DNA from: Sparassis latifolia
Lineage: Eukaryota > Basidiomycota > Agaricomycetes > Polyporales > Sparassidaceae
Length of the DNA: 64,000 nt
Assembly: GCA_018466975.1 (NCBI GenBank)
Contig: CM031563.1
Location: 1,736,001-1,800,000, forward strand
Reading direction: 5' to 3'
Below are positions 48,701-59,265 of the stretch, in pieces. The notes below the pieces were generated by a model. It was not told where the DNA came from. It saw only the letters and a list, made by a program, of their open reading frames with translations, and did no database searches. How positions within the stretch are numbered: the first letter of the stretch is position 1; each line of letters begins with the position of its first letter. A program made the position numbers and the translations under genes.

Positions 48701-49198
48701 CTGCACTATGGTCCCAGTGATGTAAAGGAGTTCTTTCTAACCTACACGGACTCAGACTTTGGTGGTGAGAGGGATAACCGTCGCTCCACTGGTGGTTACC
48801 TTGTAAAAGTGGGCACAGGTGCTATTAGCTGGAGTAGCAAGCTTCAGTCCCTTATTGCCCAATCCACCACAGAAGCCGAGTACATTGCTGCAGTTGAAGC
48901 AGGAAAGGAAATCCTCTGGATGCGTAATCTTCTCACAGAACTGGGGTATACAGTGTCCAAAGCCTCTACACTTTACATGGACAATCAGTCTGCAATCAGT
49001 GTCTCTAAAAATCCAGAACATCATGGCAGAATGAAGCACTTGGATCTGCGCTTCTTCTGGCTTCGAGACACTGTGGAGGCAGGTCGAATTGCACCAGTAT
49101 ATATTCCTACTGCAGAGATGATAGCGGACATTTTGACAAAGCCCTTGCCGGCGGCAAAGATTATCTACTGCCGTGAGATGATGGGCTTGAGGATCTAA
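45794..49198 (+). pseudogene. Copia Pol (protease, integrase, RT, RNase H), frameshifted
   Basis: Domains in order. Protease has the active-site triplet in WNADTGATSHMT (about 45920). The GAG-pre-integrase zinc region has LWHRRL, ADVQKMIREE and ICEPCLAGKMHANPF (about 46340-46470). Integrase has IHTDVHGPLPVCTHSGYRYW and an acidic residue in QDDKGGEYMSNAF, then WGECIASMVHVWNRLPTAVV. Reverse transcriptase has NTWDIVPLPPGKRAIGSGWV, RYKGRLVAKGYSQRPGFDYT, SVDISSAFLNGDLEEEIYMQ, SLYGLKQGARQWNKKL and the catalytic FIDD (about 48227). RNase H has LTYTDSDFGGERDNRRSTGG and STTEAEYIAAVEAGKEILWM, ending ADILTKPLPAAK…GLRI at 49198. Frame breaks fall near 46325-46350, 46648, 46800, 48170 and 48205. Each is fixed by one or two bases, so the element is inactive as written. 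Confidence 0.9.
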
Positions 49199-49337
49199 TC
49201 GTCAAAAACCCGGATCTTGCTGGATAGAGCATATAACTCGGACATTGTCGGATCGGTGTTTTCTCGGATCATCTGTCTGCCACATATACCACTCTCACTG
49301 CTGCGGTTCAAATCATCTCTTTGCCCCTTCCACCACT

Positions 49338-49691
49338 ATGAAAACCTTCGCCATTGCCCTTCTTATTACTGCAGGGGCGCTCTTCCCTGCCATTCTCCTT
49401 CTTTCTTTTTATTATGCCATCACCCGTATCTGGCCAGCACCACCCCCGCTCGACATCGAATTGGAACGCATTACCATTCCGGCATCCAATCAACCGACTC
49501 ATCACATGCTTGTTCACCCGGCTATGCCACCTCGTGCTCACATTCGGCGACACTCACTGCACTTCACCACTCAGCAGTTCGATGAGTTGGACGACCTTGC
49601 ATCTATGATGCTGCGTGACAGCGAGATGGAAGCCGAACATCCATTCAAGTCTAAATCGTGCGACGAGGAACATTGGGATGTAGTGGAATGA
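49338..49691 (+). CDS. Small membrane-anchored ORF between pol and 3' LTR
   Basis: An intact 117-codon frame inside the Copia element, beginning MKTFAIALLITAGALFPAIL with one long hydrophobic helix (to about residue 30). A basic/Pro segment and an acidic C-terminal half (FDELDDLASMMLRDSEMEAE) follow. Ordinary Copia elements carry no gene here. It is too small and simple for an envelope protein. No homologous family is recognised; it could be a captured host segment or chance, but the start, hydrophobic helix and length argue for a real frame. Confidence 0.45.
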   Translation: MKTFAIALLITAGALFPAILLLSFYYAITRIWPAPPPLDIELERITIPASNQPTHHMLVHPAMPPRAHIRRHSLHFTTQQFDELDDLASMMLRDSEMEAEHPFKSKSCDEEHWDVVE

Positions 49692-49755
49692 GTGGGTTCA
49701 GGGGGAGGTATGTGGAGCTCTTGCATTCTGTTGAAGAGGGAAGACTCGTTGGATT

Positions 49756-49764
49756 AAGGGGGAG
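49756..49764 (+). other. Polypurine tract
   Basis: AAGGGGGAG immediately before the 3' LTR, the plus-strand priming site. Confidence 0.85.
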
Positions 49765-50137
49765 TGTTAGATTAGATAATCCATCAGTCTCTTAAGTGTC
49801 TAGACTCAAAGCAATGCAAGATGCTGTACACCTAGATACCTATTGATCAGGCTGCGCTATACACTGCTATGTAGAAGCTATGCATAGCTATGCCTGCCTA
49901 TGTTCATAACCACAATCCTGTGTTACTCACAGGTTTGTATAGCCACACTCTAGGTAGATATAAACCCCCTAGAGTCCACTCTGAGTCCTCAGTGACTCAC
50001 TTCTGGACTCTAGGTGAGTAGAGTACTTTGTCCTCAATATTATTCAGTGACTCACTTCTGGACTCTAGCTGTGTTGCCCAGCTCTTCTGTCCTGTTATTT
50101 GAGTTCCCTACAAGGTCTGCATATTGCGACTTTATTA
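49765..50137 (+). repeat. 3' LTR of Copia element
   Basis: Same 373-bp sequence as 44355-44727, followed by the CTTTA target duplicate. Confidence 0.93.
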
Positions 50138-50142
50138 CTTTA

Positions 50143-52246
50143 TGCATGAGATTGAGCTCGGAGTGTGGAAGTCACTCCTTACTCATCTCATACGAATTTT
50201 CTATGCTGCGCAACCCCAAGGATCTGTTATTGTGGCATTCAATACTAGGTGAGACTATCTGCTACTCAGCTATGCATACTATTGAGTCTCAACTCATGTT
50301 ATGGTGTCAGGTTTCGTCAGATCTCCACATTTGGGCGCAACACGATCCGCCGATTTTCCACGAACGTCTCCGAGATGAACGAGCTTGCGGTGCATGACTA
50401 CGAGGACATACTCCAGGTTCGAGCACACTCATACGACACTAATTATCCCACTGATGTCTCTTACAGTGTGTTATCCCTGTCGTAGATGGACTCCTTCCTC
50501 ACCTCATAACGAAATTGTTCTTACGCTCCTCTATCGCCTTGCGGAATGGCATACACTTGCCAAACTTCGACTCCAAACTGAGAGCACACTTTGCCGCCTT
50601 GAGAAGGCTACCAGTGATCTTGGCCGCGAAATGCGACGATTTGTTGCAACAACCTGCGCAGCCTTCAACACAGTTGAGCTTCCGAAAGAGGCTGAAGCCC
50701 GAGCCCGCCGTGCAAGCAAGAATATCGTTCAGGAGACCTTGGGGCCGAGGCCTTGTGCGACCAGCATTCCCCGTCGCAAAGCGAAGGTATTCAACCTCAT
50801 GACATACAAGTATCATGCACTCGCGGACTACGGCCAAACTATTCGTGCTGTGGGGCCAACAGACTGTTACACCACTCAAACGGTGAATCCTGCCTTGCTT
50901 CCCATGCACTGATAAATTCTCATTGTACATCATGAAGGGGGAGCTCGAGCACCGACATGTCAAGCATTTGTATGCCCGCACCAATAAGAAACAACCAGGG
51001 AGGGATATTTCCAGACAGGAGAGACGTGAGACTCACCTTCGTCGGTCGCAGCTGCGGAGCGTGGGTCATGTTCCTATTCTTGCCAATGCGTGTTCTCGAC
51101 CTCGACACGCACATGCTCACCAGGTGGATTTTGATCAATATGCACCACCATATTTCGGAATCAAAAGAATACCCTAAGAATATGTATGCACTCGTCCATG
51201 GTCTTGCCGGTGATCCCGCGGTGAAGGTATGTGGTAGCTGTTACGTGTGCTCACAGGTATCATTGAAACCATGCTATGTAGAATTTCATCCCGCGACTCA
51301 AAGACCACCTACTCGCTCGCCTGCTTGGTCTCAGGTACGAGGGTGACGAGACACCGTTCACGGACAATGACCGCTTGACCGTATGTATCTTGAACGACAC
51401 AATATACTCACACAAAGTTGTCCGAGTGAACTACACGACGTACGACGTCCGTCGTGACCAAGATTCGTTGAATCCGCGCACACACAGGGACGTACTACTC
51501 AACTCATGCGGTCGGCCGCGCGACATCCCTTCTGGTACGCGCGCATCCTCGGTGTCTTCCATGCCGATGTCCTTCACATCGGAAGCCACGCTACGAACCG
51601 CTCGAAGCAGCGCATGGAATTCCTGTGGGTACGTTGGTTCGGTATGGATCCAGATCATCGATTTGGAACTCGGGTCGCGCGCTTGCCAAAAATCGGCTTC
51701 GTGCCCGACTCTGACGAGGCCGCGTTTGGTTTCCTGGACCCCTCACTGGTCATTCGAGCTTGTCACCTGATTCCGGCATTCGCTGATGGACGCACACGCG
51801 AATTGCTGCCAGCATCAAAGTCTGTTGCGCGCAAACCTAATGAAACGGATGACTGGGCATCATACTATGTTAATATGTGAGTCCTGAGCTACTCATCACA
51901 TTCCTTCTCACATGGTCTGTCAGTTTCACGACAGAGATGTGTTCATGAGGTACTTGGGAGGTGGCATTGGCCACTGTGCTCGCATTAGCAAGATGGCAGA
52001 CCAGGAGGATCCCGAAGATGAAGAGGGTGATGTTGACATGGGCAATGCAGAAGATATAACTCAGTCCTCTGACGCGCGCACTGGCTCAGACTCGACAGAG
52101 GAACACTCGGACTCGGATGATTCGGCTTCAGGGAGGGACGACATGGATCTTGCGGGTGATGACTTGAGCGAAGATGCCGAAGATGCTGAAGCTTTCGAAG
52201 ATGGCGAGGACGGGATTCAGATAGCGAAGGCTATGCTACGTTGTAA
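50143..52246 (+). pseudogene. Transposase copy B, 3' part
   Basis: Continues copy B's transposase from HEIELGVWKSLLTHLIRIFY. Compared with copy A it has a 29-bp deletion between two ATCA repeats near 51138 and a 4-bp net loss near 51510 (AACTCATGCGGTC… for AACTCATGCGAAGTC…). It has also lost one G from the GGGG of GACGGGGATT near 52212, before the terminal codons. The acidic C-terminal tail is otherwise conserved. Confidence 0.85.
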
Positions 52247-52635
52247 TGGGTTGTATGGGCTCCTACTGTCCGCAAGCGCCGGCGCTTCAGTAGCAAGTCG
52301 CATGACCGTGATTACCTGCAGTGACTCTTGCCTGTGCGGAGGGATCGAAAATACTCTTGTATGATATTGTACCTGTGATGTACGAGGGCGGGTGTGTTTT
52401 TCAGTGATCATGAGTGACCTCTCTCCTCGCCAATCTTAAGGACAGATTAAGCCTCTTACTCCAGTTCACGCGAACACAGCGAATATTGTCTGCTTCGTAT
52501 TGTTTGCATACGGTCGCCAACTCGTCTGAAAATTCGAAGTGTCGTACACCATTGTTTTCGAGCCTAATTATCCGTCTTGATTATATATCGTCATATTAGC
52601 CTGAGAATTTCGGACTTATTGGCAATCCATACGAT

Positions 52636-52663
52636 CTTATATAATAATTCTCGGGTTTCAGTG
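52636..52663 (-). repeat. Terminal inverted repeat, copy B right
   Basis: Ends TCGGGTTTCAGTG, corresponding to the outer (left) end of copy A. Confidence 0.85.
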
Positions 52664-53490
52664 ATGCACAGAGGCGCTCCTCGGGCGCTTTCTGTCATAC
52701 TGAGCTGGGCGCCGCAGGAACGTCTCCGTGCATCGTGCTTCTGGCGTGATTGAACATGGACAGCGTTAGACTGGTTTGGTAGAGCGAACGAACACATTCG
52801 TGCAGCAGGTGCAGGACAGCAGAAAGTCCACAGTTAGCAGTCATGGCCGCACACGCCGCACGACGGAGATGTGGACTTGCAGTGTGCAACCACAAACAGG
52901 CCGGGAGCAGCAGATAGCCTGATTGTGGAGATTCCGCACCTCCCGGAGCTGACGAGAGGACCTTTCTCCATCGGAGAGGATCAAATCAAAGGTCCACAGG
53001 GAACGCGATAAGTTTGAAACCAGCTGTGCAGAGTTACAGAGGACCCATCAAGCAATAATCCCGAAAGTTCATCCCACTCAATTCCAGAGCATCCATACAG
53101 CAGCTGAAGATATGAAAGTGGATCATGTTCACCGTCGAATCCGGCTTCCTGCAGCGGCTAAGCCTATCAACGAGACGCTATCAACGACAGAATGAGACAA
53201 TCCGCAGCCCATGCAGCGGTTGGCACGGTAGTACTCAGGACAAATGCAGTTGTGCAAGGAAGTTCCAACACGCTCGAGCTCAGGCTCATAGATACAGCCT
53301 CTAGTTACCTGCAGGAAGACAGTCGTTCCTTTGTAGGCGCACATACCTTTGTTAGCGGCAGGGGAACGGCATGGACACGGTCACGTGACAGTTCCTCAGG
53401 CGCGCCATTTCCACACGCGAAACTTTGAACTACAGGGACGGCAACTGCAAGTACATAATTATGGGGAGGAAGGTGTTCACGCGAATTCAC
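52664..53490. other. Spacer after transposon copy B
   Basis: 830 bp with only short ORFs. No gene or repeat is recognised. Confidence 0.35.
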
Positions 53491-54244
53491 TCATCCGTTG
53501 GGAAAATAGTTACGAAGGAGTGCTGACAGCGCACTGACGCGGTGAACAACACGAACCGCAAACTTCGAGGAGTGTATCGAGTTCTTTATATGAAGAGAAA
53601 AATCCAGTAGATCTTCTGGTGCGCCGAGTCCAGTTATACCATTGATGCGAACGGGCTGCTGATACTGAAGGGGAGTACTCTGGTAGGGCCGGTATTGTAG
53701 CCTCCGGTTCATCTGGTGCTGTCCATGAAACGTAGAAGGCGCAACAAGCTCTGCACGGCCGAACGAAGCCCAGTCCGCCTCTCCGACAGGGGACATCCAT
53801 ATGGACGAGCCATGTTGACCGCTGACAGCGGTCATCATGAGTAGGGCTGATGGAAAGACGTTAACGACGAAGATGGGGACAAGATGAGTGATTAATCAGG
53901 CAGCGGGCAAGGAACGCGTGAGCACGTACGGGGCGTCAGGCGAAGGACGAGAACGTCTCGTGGCGGCCCACGGTTGCAAATGTGACGCCGAAGGCGACGT
54001 ATATTATGTACGGGCATGATACGAGGCTCTCTGAGTATGCCCCGGCAAACGTCCAGAGGATCCACAAGTATACTCCGCACGATAGATCGTACTTCGTGCG
54101 ACATTTATGCTGTGGCAAAAGAACCAATACGCACGACTCAGGCTACAACAAACAAGCCGGTCAATGGATGGTGGCGATGATGGGTAGGAGCTCACCGAAT
54201 AGCACGATCCTAGCTATCCGCCGCAGTACTTGTCGCCCTAGCAT
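53491..54244 (-). pseudogene. MARVEL-like gene, copy 3 (truncated)
   Basis: Third paralogue of 30903-31668 and 39793-40666. Exon 1 is MLGRQVLRRIARIVLFG with a GT donor at the same place. After the intron the codon that is TGG in the other copies reads TGA (CCTGAGTC versus CCTGGGTT). Most of helices 2-3 are missing; the sequence resumes at YLWILWTFAGAYSESLVSC, then GSSIWMSPVGEADWASFG and a Gln-rich tail (YQSTPLQYQQP). It is a broken copy. Confidence 0.7.
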
Positions 54245-56058
54245 GAAGGATCTAACTTTACACTAGGCTGTGAGTCGCGTTTTCATTCATCAAAAAAGGC
54301 ACCAGTTATGTATGATGAGCCCCCACATATCGCCCTTCCATAGAGAAACCCACCGCTGCATAGAACATCGCCTACCATGCAGCACTACGCATCCGCGCTT
54401 CACTTTGCGTCAAAACAATACCGGCATTTCGTCACCTGCAAACCCGTATCAACGACGAAGGCTTTAACTAGGCGGTCCTTGGCCCAGATGCGCCATGACA
54501 ACTGGCGTGATCCAAGAGACGGCTACTTGTCGCCGTCCATCCTATGCTGTCGCCGCCCATACCATGCTGTCTACCGCGGCCCGCCCTTGAAACTATCCTG
54601 GATCTCCGACCCGAGAAAAAGGTAGATGTCCGTGAACTCGTATTGCAAGGCTTCCTGAGCAGACCAAATTGGTACAAAAAAGTATGCACCTGCGTTAGGA
54701 ACGAAAATGCGACTCAATATTGAAGTTCCGGCATCCGCGAAATCAGGTTTCACCGGCAGGGGGACATTGTAGCGTTTGCGCTAGCACTCGAGAAGAATCG
54801 GTCTCAAGTGAGTATGAGTCTTGATCCGAACCGAACAACAGCATTCCCGCTGGCACAGCGGCGCTGATGAGGCAGAATCAAGGCTACTCGTCCTGGGAGA
54901 TAAAGCTCTGGTCTCCGACGCGCCCAATCAAGTCTGAGCGGCATCGGATTAGTGGATCGAGTAGATAACGCAGCATGTGCAACGCGCGGTGAGGGTGTAG
55001 GACAGTAGAGGGTGGACAGTCAGACCGCGTATTACTGGCCGTAGGCAAACAACACAAAATTCAGAGCAGGACCGCGCATGGGAGTTTGATCGTGGACAAT
55101 CCACTGACGACAACACCTGTTAAATCAGAGAAGAAGGATCGCCTATGCAGAGTTGAGGACTCACCGGGCTACTGTCGTCCCAATCAGCCTTCTGCACCCA
55201 TAGCACCCCTTTAGCAGGTACAAATGCAGGAGCATTACCATCGGGGAGATATGCAATGCTACTTCAAATGTCGACAAAACTTCGACAGCCTTTGCGGCAG
55301 GTTCTATCGTCCAAATGATCTCTAACCCCAGTTTGACACTCACGCGGCAACCTTCAAGGTGCATGTTGTGGGTTGGTACCAACCAGTCAGACCACGGTTG
55401 AGCACCACCATACCGGCGACATAAGCAGAGCTCAGAGAGACCTCATATAACGCAGAAGCAGAATGGTGACTGGATCGCAAAAGCAGGTTCGCCGGCGGAC
55501 AGAACGCTCCCTGAGTCGAAACCAGGTTGAACCAGTGTTGACACGGTCACGTGGTCGCGTCGACAGGCGCGCGGTAGCCACGCCTCGCGTCGAATACGCG
55601 TCTCTGGGAAGATCGATCTTCCCATCGCGGCAGAAAAGCAGCGCTCGAAGCGATGCCTAAAAGCTTGATTCACAACAGGCACAGCGAAATCGAAGACGAG
55701 CAAGCAGACGATATGATAGATCAGAGCTACTCTAGACACTACAACAACAATCTCTCTTCCCTATTACAGGTACAATTACAACATCCATTAACGAGCTCAG
55801 AGGCCAGCACGCAAGTACAGATATCCAACGATCCACGTACAAGTACAACAGGAGCAATTATAATACACTCACTTCCAGCGATACAGATGGGTATTGAGAC
55901 AAGATGTCATTAGATCTTGAGACGCTAGATTTCGTGTGGGATTGGAGGGCTCGCTAGGCGACCAGCGGGTATCGCGTGGCGGAGGGAGGGCAAGGTACTC
56001 CCGGGCGGGCGGTGGGTATTTCAGGTATATTCGGGTATGTTGAGGCGGGGTGTATGCC
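54245..56058. other. Region with unidentified coding remnants
   Basis: No intact gene. On the minus strand two protein-like stretches suggest decayed exons. The first is AYLPDGNAPAFVPAKGVLWV, running into KADWDDSSP with a plausible intron joining it to a terminal exon ending PALNFVLFAYGQ near 55038. The second is ILSRIFVPNAGAYFFVPIWS followed by EALQYEFTDIYLFLG near 54590-54720. I do not recognise the family. Plus-strand short ORFs near 55650-55910 look random. Confidence 0.3.
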
Positions 56059-57866
56059 TCACTTGCGCGTACGCGCAGTCCTCGCCCTCTTCTTGGGAGC
56101 CGGAACCTCGTCGGCGGCAGGCTTTTGCGGCGCCTTGCGCGCCCGTTTCTTCGGCGCCGGGGCGTCCTCCACTGGCTCCTCCTCCGCCGGCTCGACTGGG
56201 GTATCAGTATCCCCGCGCTTCCTCTTCCCACGAGTGGGTTCCTCCTCCTGGACTTTCACCGCGCCCTTCTTCGGCGCAGCCTTCCTTTTTGTCCCCTTCG
56301 CCGCCGGGGCGGCCTCCGCAGCGTCCTTCTCGACGCTCTTGCTCTTGCTCCTCCCCTTCTTGCCCTCGACGGCGACCTCGACGATCGTCTCCTCGCTGCC
56401 GCTCGGGCTCACAGCCGTCGCGGTCGTCGACGCGTCCGATTTTACTGTGCCGGAACGCGCGCGGGCCGGCTTCGTCTCCACGACCTCGACTGCTGGGGTC
56501 GCGATGGCGCTGGACGCAGCGCGACGTGCGGCCTGTCGCGAAGATCGACGGACGGGCGCAGGAGTGGTGGCGGGGGCGGAAGCAGGCGCGTCGGTGGGAA
56601 TGGGGGAAGGCGCGTTGGCGGGAGCGGGGGCAGGTGCGTCAGCGGGAATGGGAGCAGGCGCATCGGCGGGAGTGGGGACAGGGACATCAGCGGGAGTGGG
56701 GACAGCGACGTCGGCGGGAGTGGGAGAGGGGGCGGGGGCGATGGCTGGGGTAGTGAGGCGGGACGGCTCTGCTGTGGCCACAGGTCCCGTCACGTCGACG
56801 GCCACGTCCTCCATATCCTCCACATCCTCCTTCAGCGTGGGCATGGGCGCCGGGACGGAGACGGGTATCGCCGTCGCGGCGGTGGGCATCGAGGCCCCCG
56901 GGATGGGCGGGGGCGGCATACTGGTGGTCGCCCGCGCCCGGCTGCGCGTCTGCATGCGTTCCCCGGGCGGGGCCACCGCCTTCCGCACCTCGGTCCGTGG
57001 CCGCTTGGGAGCTCGGGGCGCGGCCTTCTCCTTTGGTGCTGGCGCGGGTGCGGCCTTGCGCTTGCGGAGCGTCATGCCCGTCTTCTTCTTCTCCTCCTTG
57101 CCCCATACCTCCGGGTAGTACGTATCCGCGAAGCTGTTGAGCATGAAGTTGTTCCATGCAAGGCCGAGGTATAGCCTGTCGTGGTAGATGACAGGCTTTG
57201 GGATGCCTGCACACGACGAGGAGCAGGTGTTGTCAGTCACCAGTGCGGAATGGAAGAAAGAAAGGACGTACGGAGGACGCTGAGGATGACCTCGTCCGTG
57301 TATTTGCGATTGTGCGTGCCCCAAAAACACGCATGGTCGTGCCTGGTGCCCACGGGAAGGATCTTCAGGGCCCCGAGAGCATAAATGGCCCTGCACTGAA
57401 GGTCATTGAGCTTGATTCCGAGCATGAGCTTGACACCCTCGATTGTGGCTTTGGGGACCCGCGCCATGCCCTCCGGCTGCTTCTCAAACGCACGAGCCGA
57501 GAGTTGGATGTATCGCGCAAACCTCTCAAGGTAATCGCGGACGCAGGGGTGGTTAGCGGTTATGAGGCCGCTTTCGAGCACACCTGGGTATACCTCCTGC
57601 TCGGAGAGTGAGGGCGGGAGAGGTGCTTGCGACTCCGGGGTGGAGTCGATGGTGCGGCAGGGGAGGTCTGGGAGAGGATGGTGGCGATCCTGGATGGGGC
57701 TTGGCGGTGGTGTGGCCCCGGGGAGGGTCGAGCGGACGGCGGAAACTTCGTAGGGTGACGACCCGGCTTCAACATCCGGGTGGTCGTAATAGGTGTGGGT
57801 GGGGTAGCTGGGGTAGGCAGGGTAGGTAGTGTGGCCCCAGGTCGATGTCGAAGCGTAGTTGGACAT
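56059..57866 (-). CDS. Uncharacterised nuclear-type protein, paralogue 1
   Basis: A two-exon gene of about 580 codons. The N-terminal domain of about 190 residues starts MSNYASTSTWGHTTYPAYPS and carries EVSAVRSTLPGATPPPSPI, VYPGVLESGLITANHPCVRD, LMLGIKLNDLQCRAIYALGA and ACFWGTHNRKYTDEVILSVL. A 69-nt intron splits an Arg codon, then IPKPVIYHDRLYLGLAWNNF begins exon 2. The remainder is low-complexity: basic KRPRTEVRK and RMQTRSRARATT, an 8-residue Pro-Ala-Asp repeat array, RRSSRQAARRAAS, a SGSEETIVEVAV motif and a Lys/Arg-rich C-terminus with KKRARKAP twice. Basic clusters indicate nuclear localisation and possibly DNA or chromatin binding. Its divergent neighbour at 59513-61097 is a paralogue. 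The start at 57866 is chosen by alignment with the paralogue. Confidence 0.75.
56580..56745 (-). repeat. Pro-Ala-Asp coding minisatellite
   Basis: About seven imperfect 24-bp units encoding [TI]PADV[AP]VP-like octapeptides within paralogue 1. It is absent from the paralogue at 59513. Confidence 0.8.
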
Positions 57867-58055
57867 TGTGCGCGACGATTGAGTATCAGTGGCACTGAAG
57901 ATGGGATGAATGAGATGAGCGAGTAAAGGTGAGTAGTAGGCGGGGTTCGCTTTACGCTGTGGCGCGGAAAGATGCACTGAGCAAGTGTGTCCTGCGAGGG
58001 AAGTGGGGAGATGATGGTGGTCGGTGAAGAAGAAGCGGAAGGCTAGCAAAGCGCG

Positions 58056-58113
58056 GCGTTTATATGTTTTGGAGAAGGCCAAAGCGCAAAGTGGCTGACC
58101 TCGGGTGGCTACC
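58056..58113 (-). promoter_or_regulatory. Promoter of paralogue 1 (TATA plus conserved block)
   Basis: On the minus strand a block GAGGTCAGCCACT, followed by GCGCTTTGGCC, precedes CATATAAACGCC, about 190 bp before the start codon. The same block and TATA occur, in the same order, before paralogue 2. Confidence 0.65.
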
Positions 58114-59265
58114 GATCGCCACAATCGCCACGTGTGAACTGCCTCTTCCAGCCGTTCCTTTCTCCGTCCTTGTGTGCACCCCAAACACACCGTCCAAACG
58201 CGAGCTGGACCGTAACACGAGGCGGCACATTAATCACTCATTATGTCCCCCGTCCCGACCACACTCTCCCCATCTAATCTTATCTAGCCGCGATCCTGCC
58301 GATAATCTCAGATCTTCCCCGCAGACCGTCTCCACTCTATTTTGCAGCAATCATCAGATCAATCCTCCTACTCGTCGACTAGAAAGCTGCAGACTGCGTG
58401 CAGAGTGTTATCTCTCCACTACTTTATCTCTCCATTGGACTCGCCACCCGTTGCAACGACAACGACACTATTGAACGTGCACAACACAGCCACAACCCTG
58501 CCTTTATCCTCGCGTCGCTGGTCAGCGTCGCCGTCTCTCTGCCTCTCCAGAACAAGAAACGTGTCTTTGTCTGCGACCGCTGCTCTTCAAGAGGACGCCT
58601 GTGGCGCACCCTAGCACTCGTCACATCATCACTCGTTGCTACTGGACAAGCGGATTTCTGTGCCGATTGTCTCCGTATTGTTTGTTATTCTTTAGCCGGA
58701 AATCCTTAGTCTGGCTCAGGTGTCCAGAGCGGCTCGGACCTGTCGAGGAGCCACCGTGAGGGGATATACCTATGACTGTGTCTTCCACAGCCATCCTTCT
58801 GCTGGTCTTCGCACAGGTGCATCTGTTGGGAATCTGCCGCGGCATGGAATAGGCCGGCAGATCCGACTCGGAGCGCGCATTCTCGTGAAGGAATTCCTGG
58901 TACTTGTCTCGTAGCGTCGGTCGATACAACTGTCGGTATTGAACCTCGTTACTACAACATAACTTTGCATACAAGTGTGCTCTATGGCAGACGCAAGTAC
59001 TCGTCGAAGGGCTGTAGGCCGGCGAGTTGCCGGCCTCCACGGAAGCATCACGATCGAGATTCCGGAGCGCCACCCGGCTGGAGATGTCGGATCTAAGAGA
59101 TTAGATAAAAACTAAATACTTTGGGCCGGGCAAGACAATGGATGAATGTGAACGCCTCGTTGCCATTCGCGCACATTTAGCACGTTGTTTGTGGGGCGGG
59201 CACGCAGAGGAAGAAAGAAATCGCTGAAAGTGGCAATTCACACGGTGCACCGACCCGCTGCCACG
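58114..59265. other. Divergent intergenic region of the paralogue pair
   Basis: About 1.15 kb between the two promoter blocks. ORFs such as those near 58640-59070 show no domain and are probably non-coding. Confidence 0.4.

Larger units (their letters stand above)
44355..50137 (+). mobile_element. Copia-type LTR retrotransposon
   Basis: A 5.8-kb Ty1/Copia element with 373-bp direct LTRs (44355-44727 and 49765-50137). A CTTTA target duplication (44350-44354 and 50138-50142) flanks it. Directly after the 5' LTR is a primer-binding site for a half initiator tRNA-Met. Gag, protease, integrase, reverse transcriptase and RNase H follow in the Copia order, and a polypurine tract AAGGGGGAG precedes the 3' LTR. 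It landed inside the DFMHE-coding exon of transposase copy B; copy A supplies the uninterrupted site. Several frame breaks disable the polyprotein. Confidence 0.95.
41105..52663. mobile_element. CACTG-ended DNA transposon, copy B (inverted, interrupted)
   Basis: Second copy of the element at 33206-39018, in the opposite orientation. It begins CACTGAAACCCG at 41105 and ends CGGGTTTCAGTG at 52663, with CAT…ATG flanks as in copy A. Removing the Copia insertion (44355-50137 plus one 5-bp target duplicate) leaves about 5.8 kb. Compared with copy A it has a nonsense change in the zinc finger, a 29-bp deletion near 51138, several 1-4-bp deletions and the Copia insertion, so it is non-autonomous. Confidence 0.85.

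Noticed and set aside
55976..57118. Long plus-strand open frame opposite paralogue 1
   Set aside because: It is an antisense shadow of a GC-rich, Ala/Pro-repeat coding region; the minus strand shows splice sites and a paralogue, the plus strand shows only low-complexity Gly/Ala/Ser.
58639..59073. 144-codon minus-strand frame between the orphan paralogues
   Set aside because: It overlaps no conserved block, has no domain and no counterpart; treated as intergenic.
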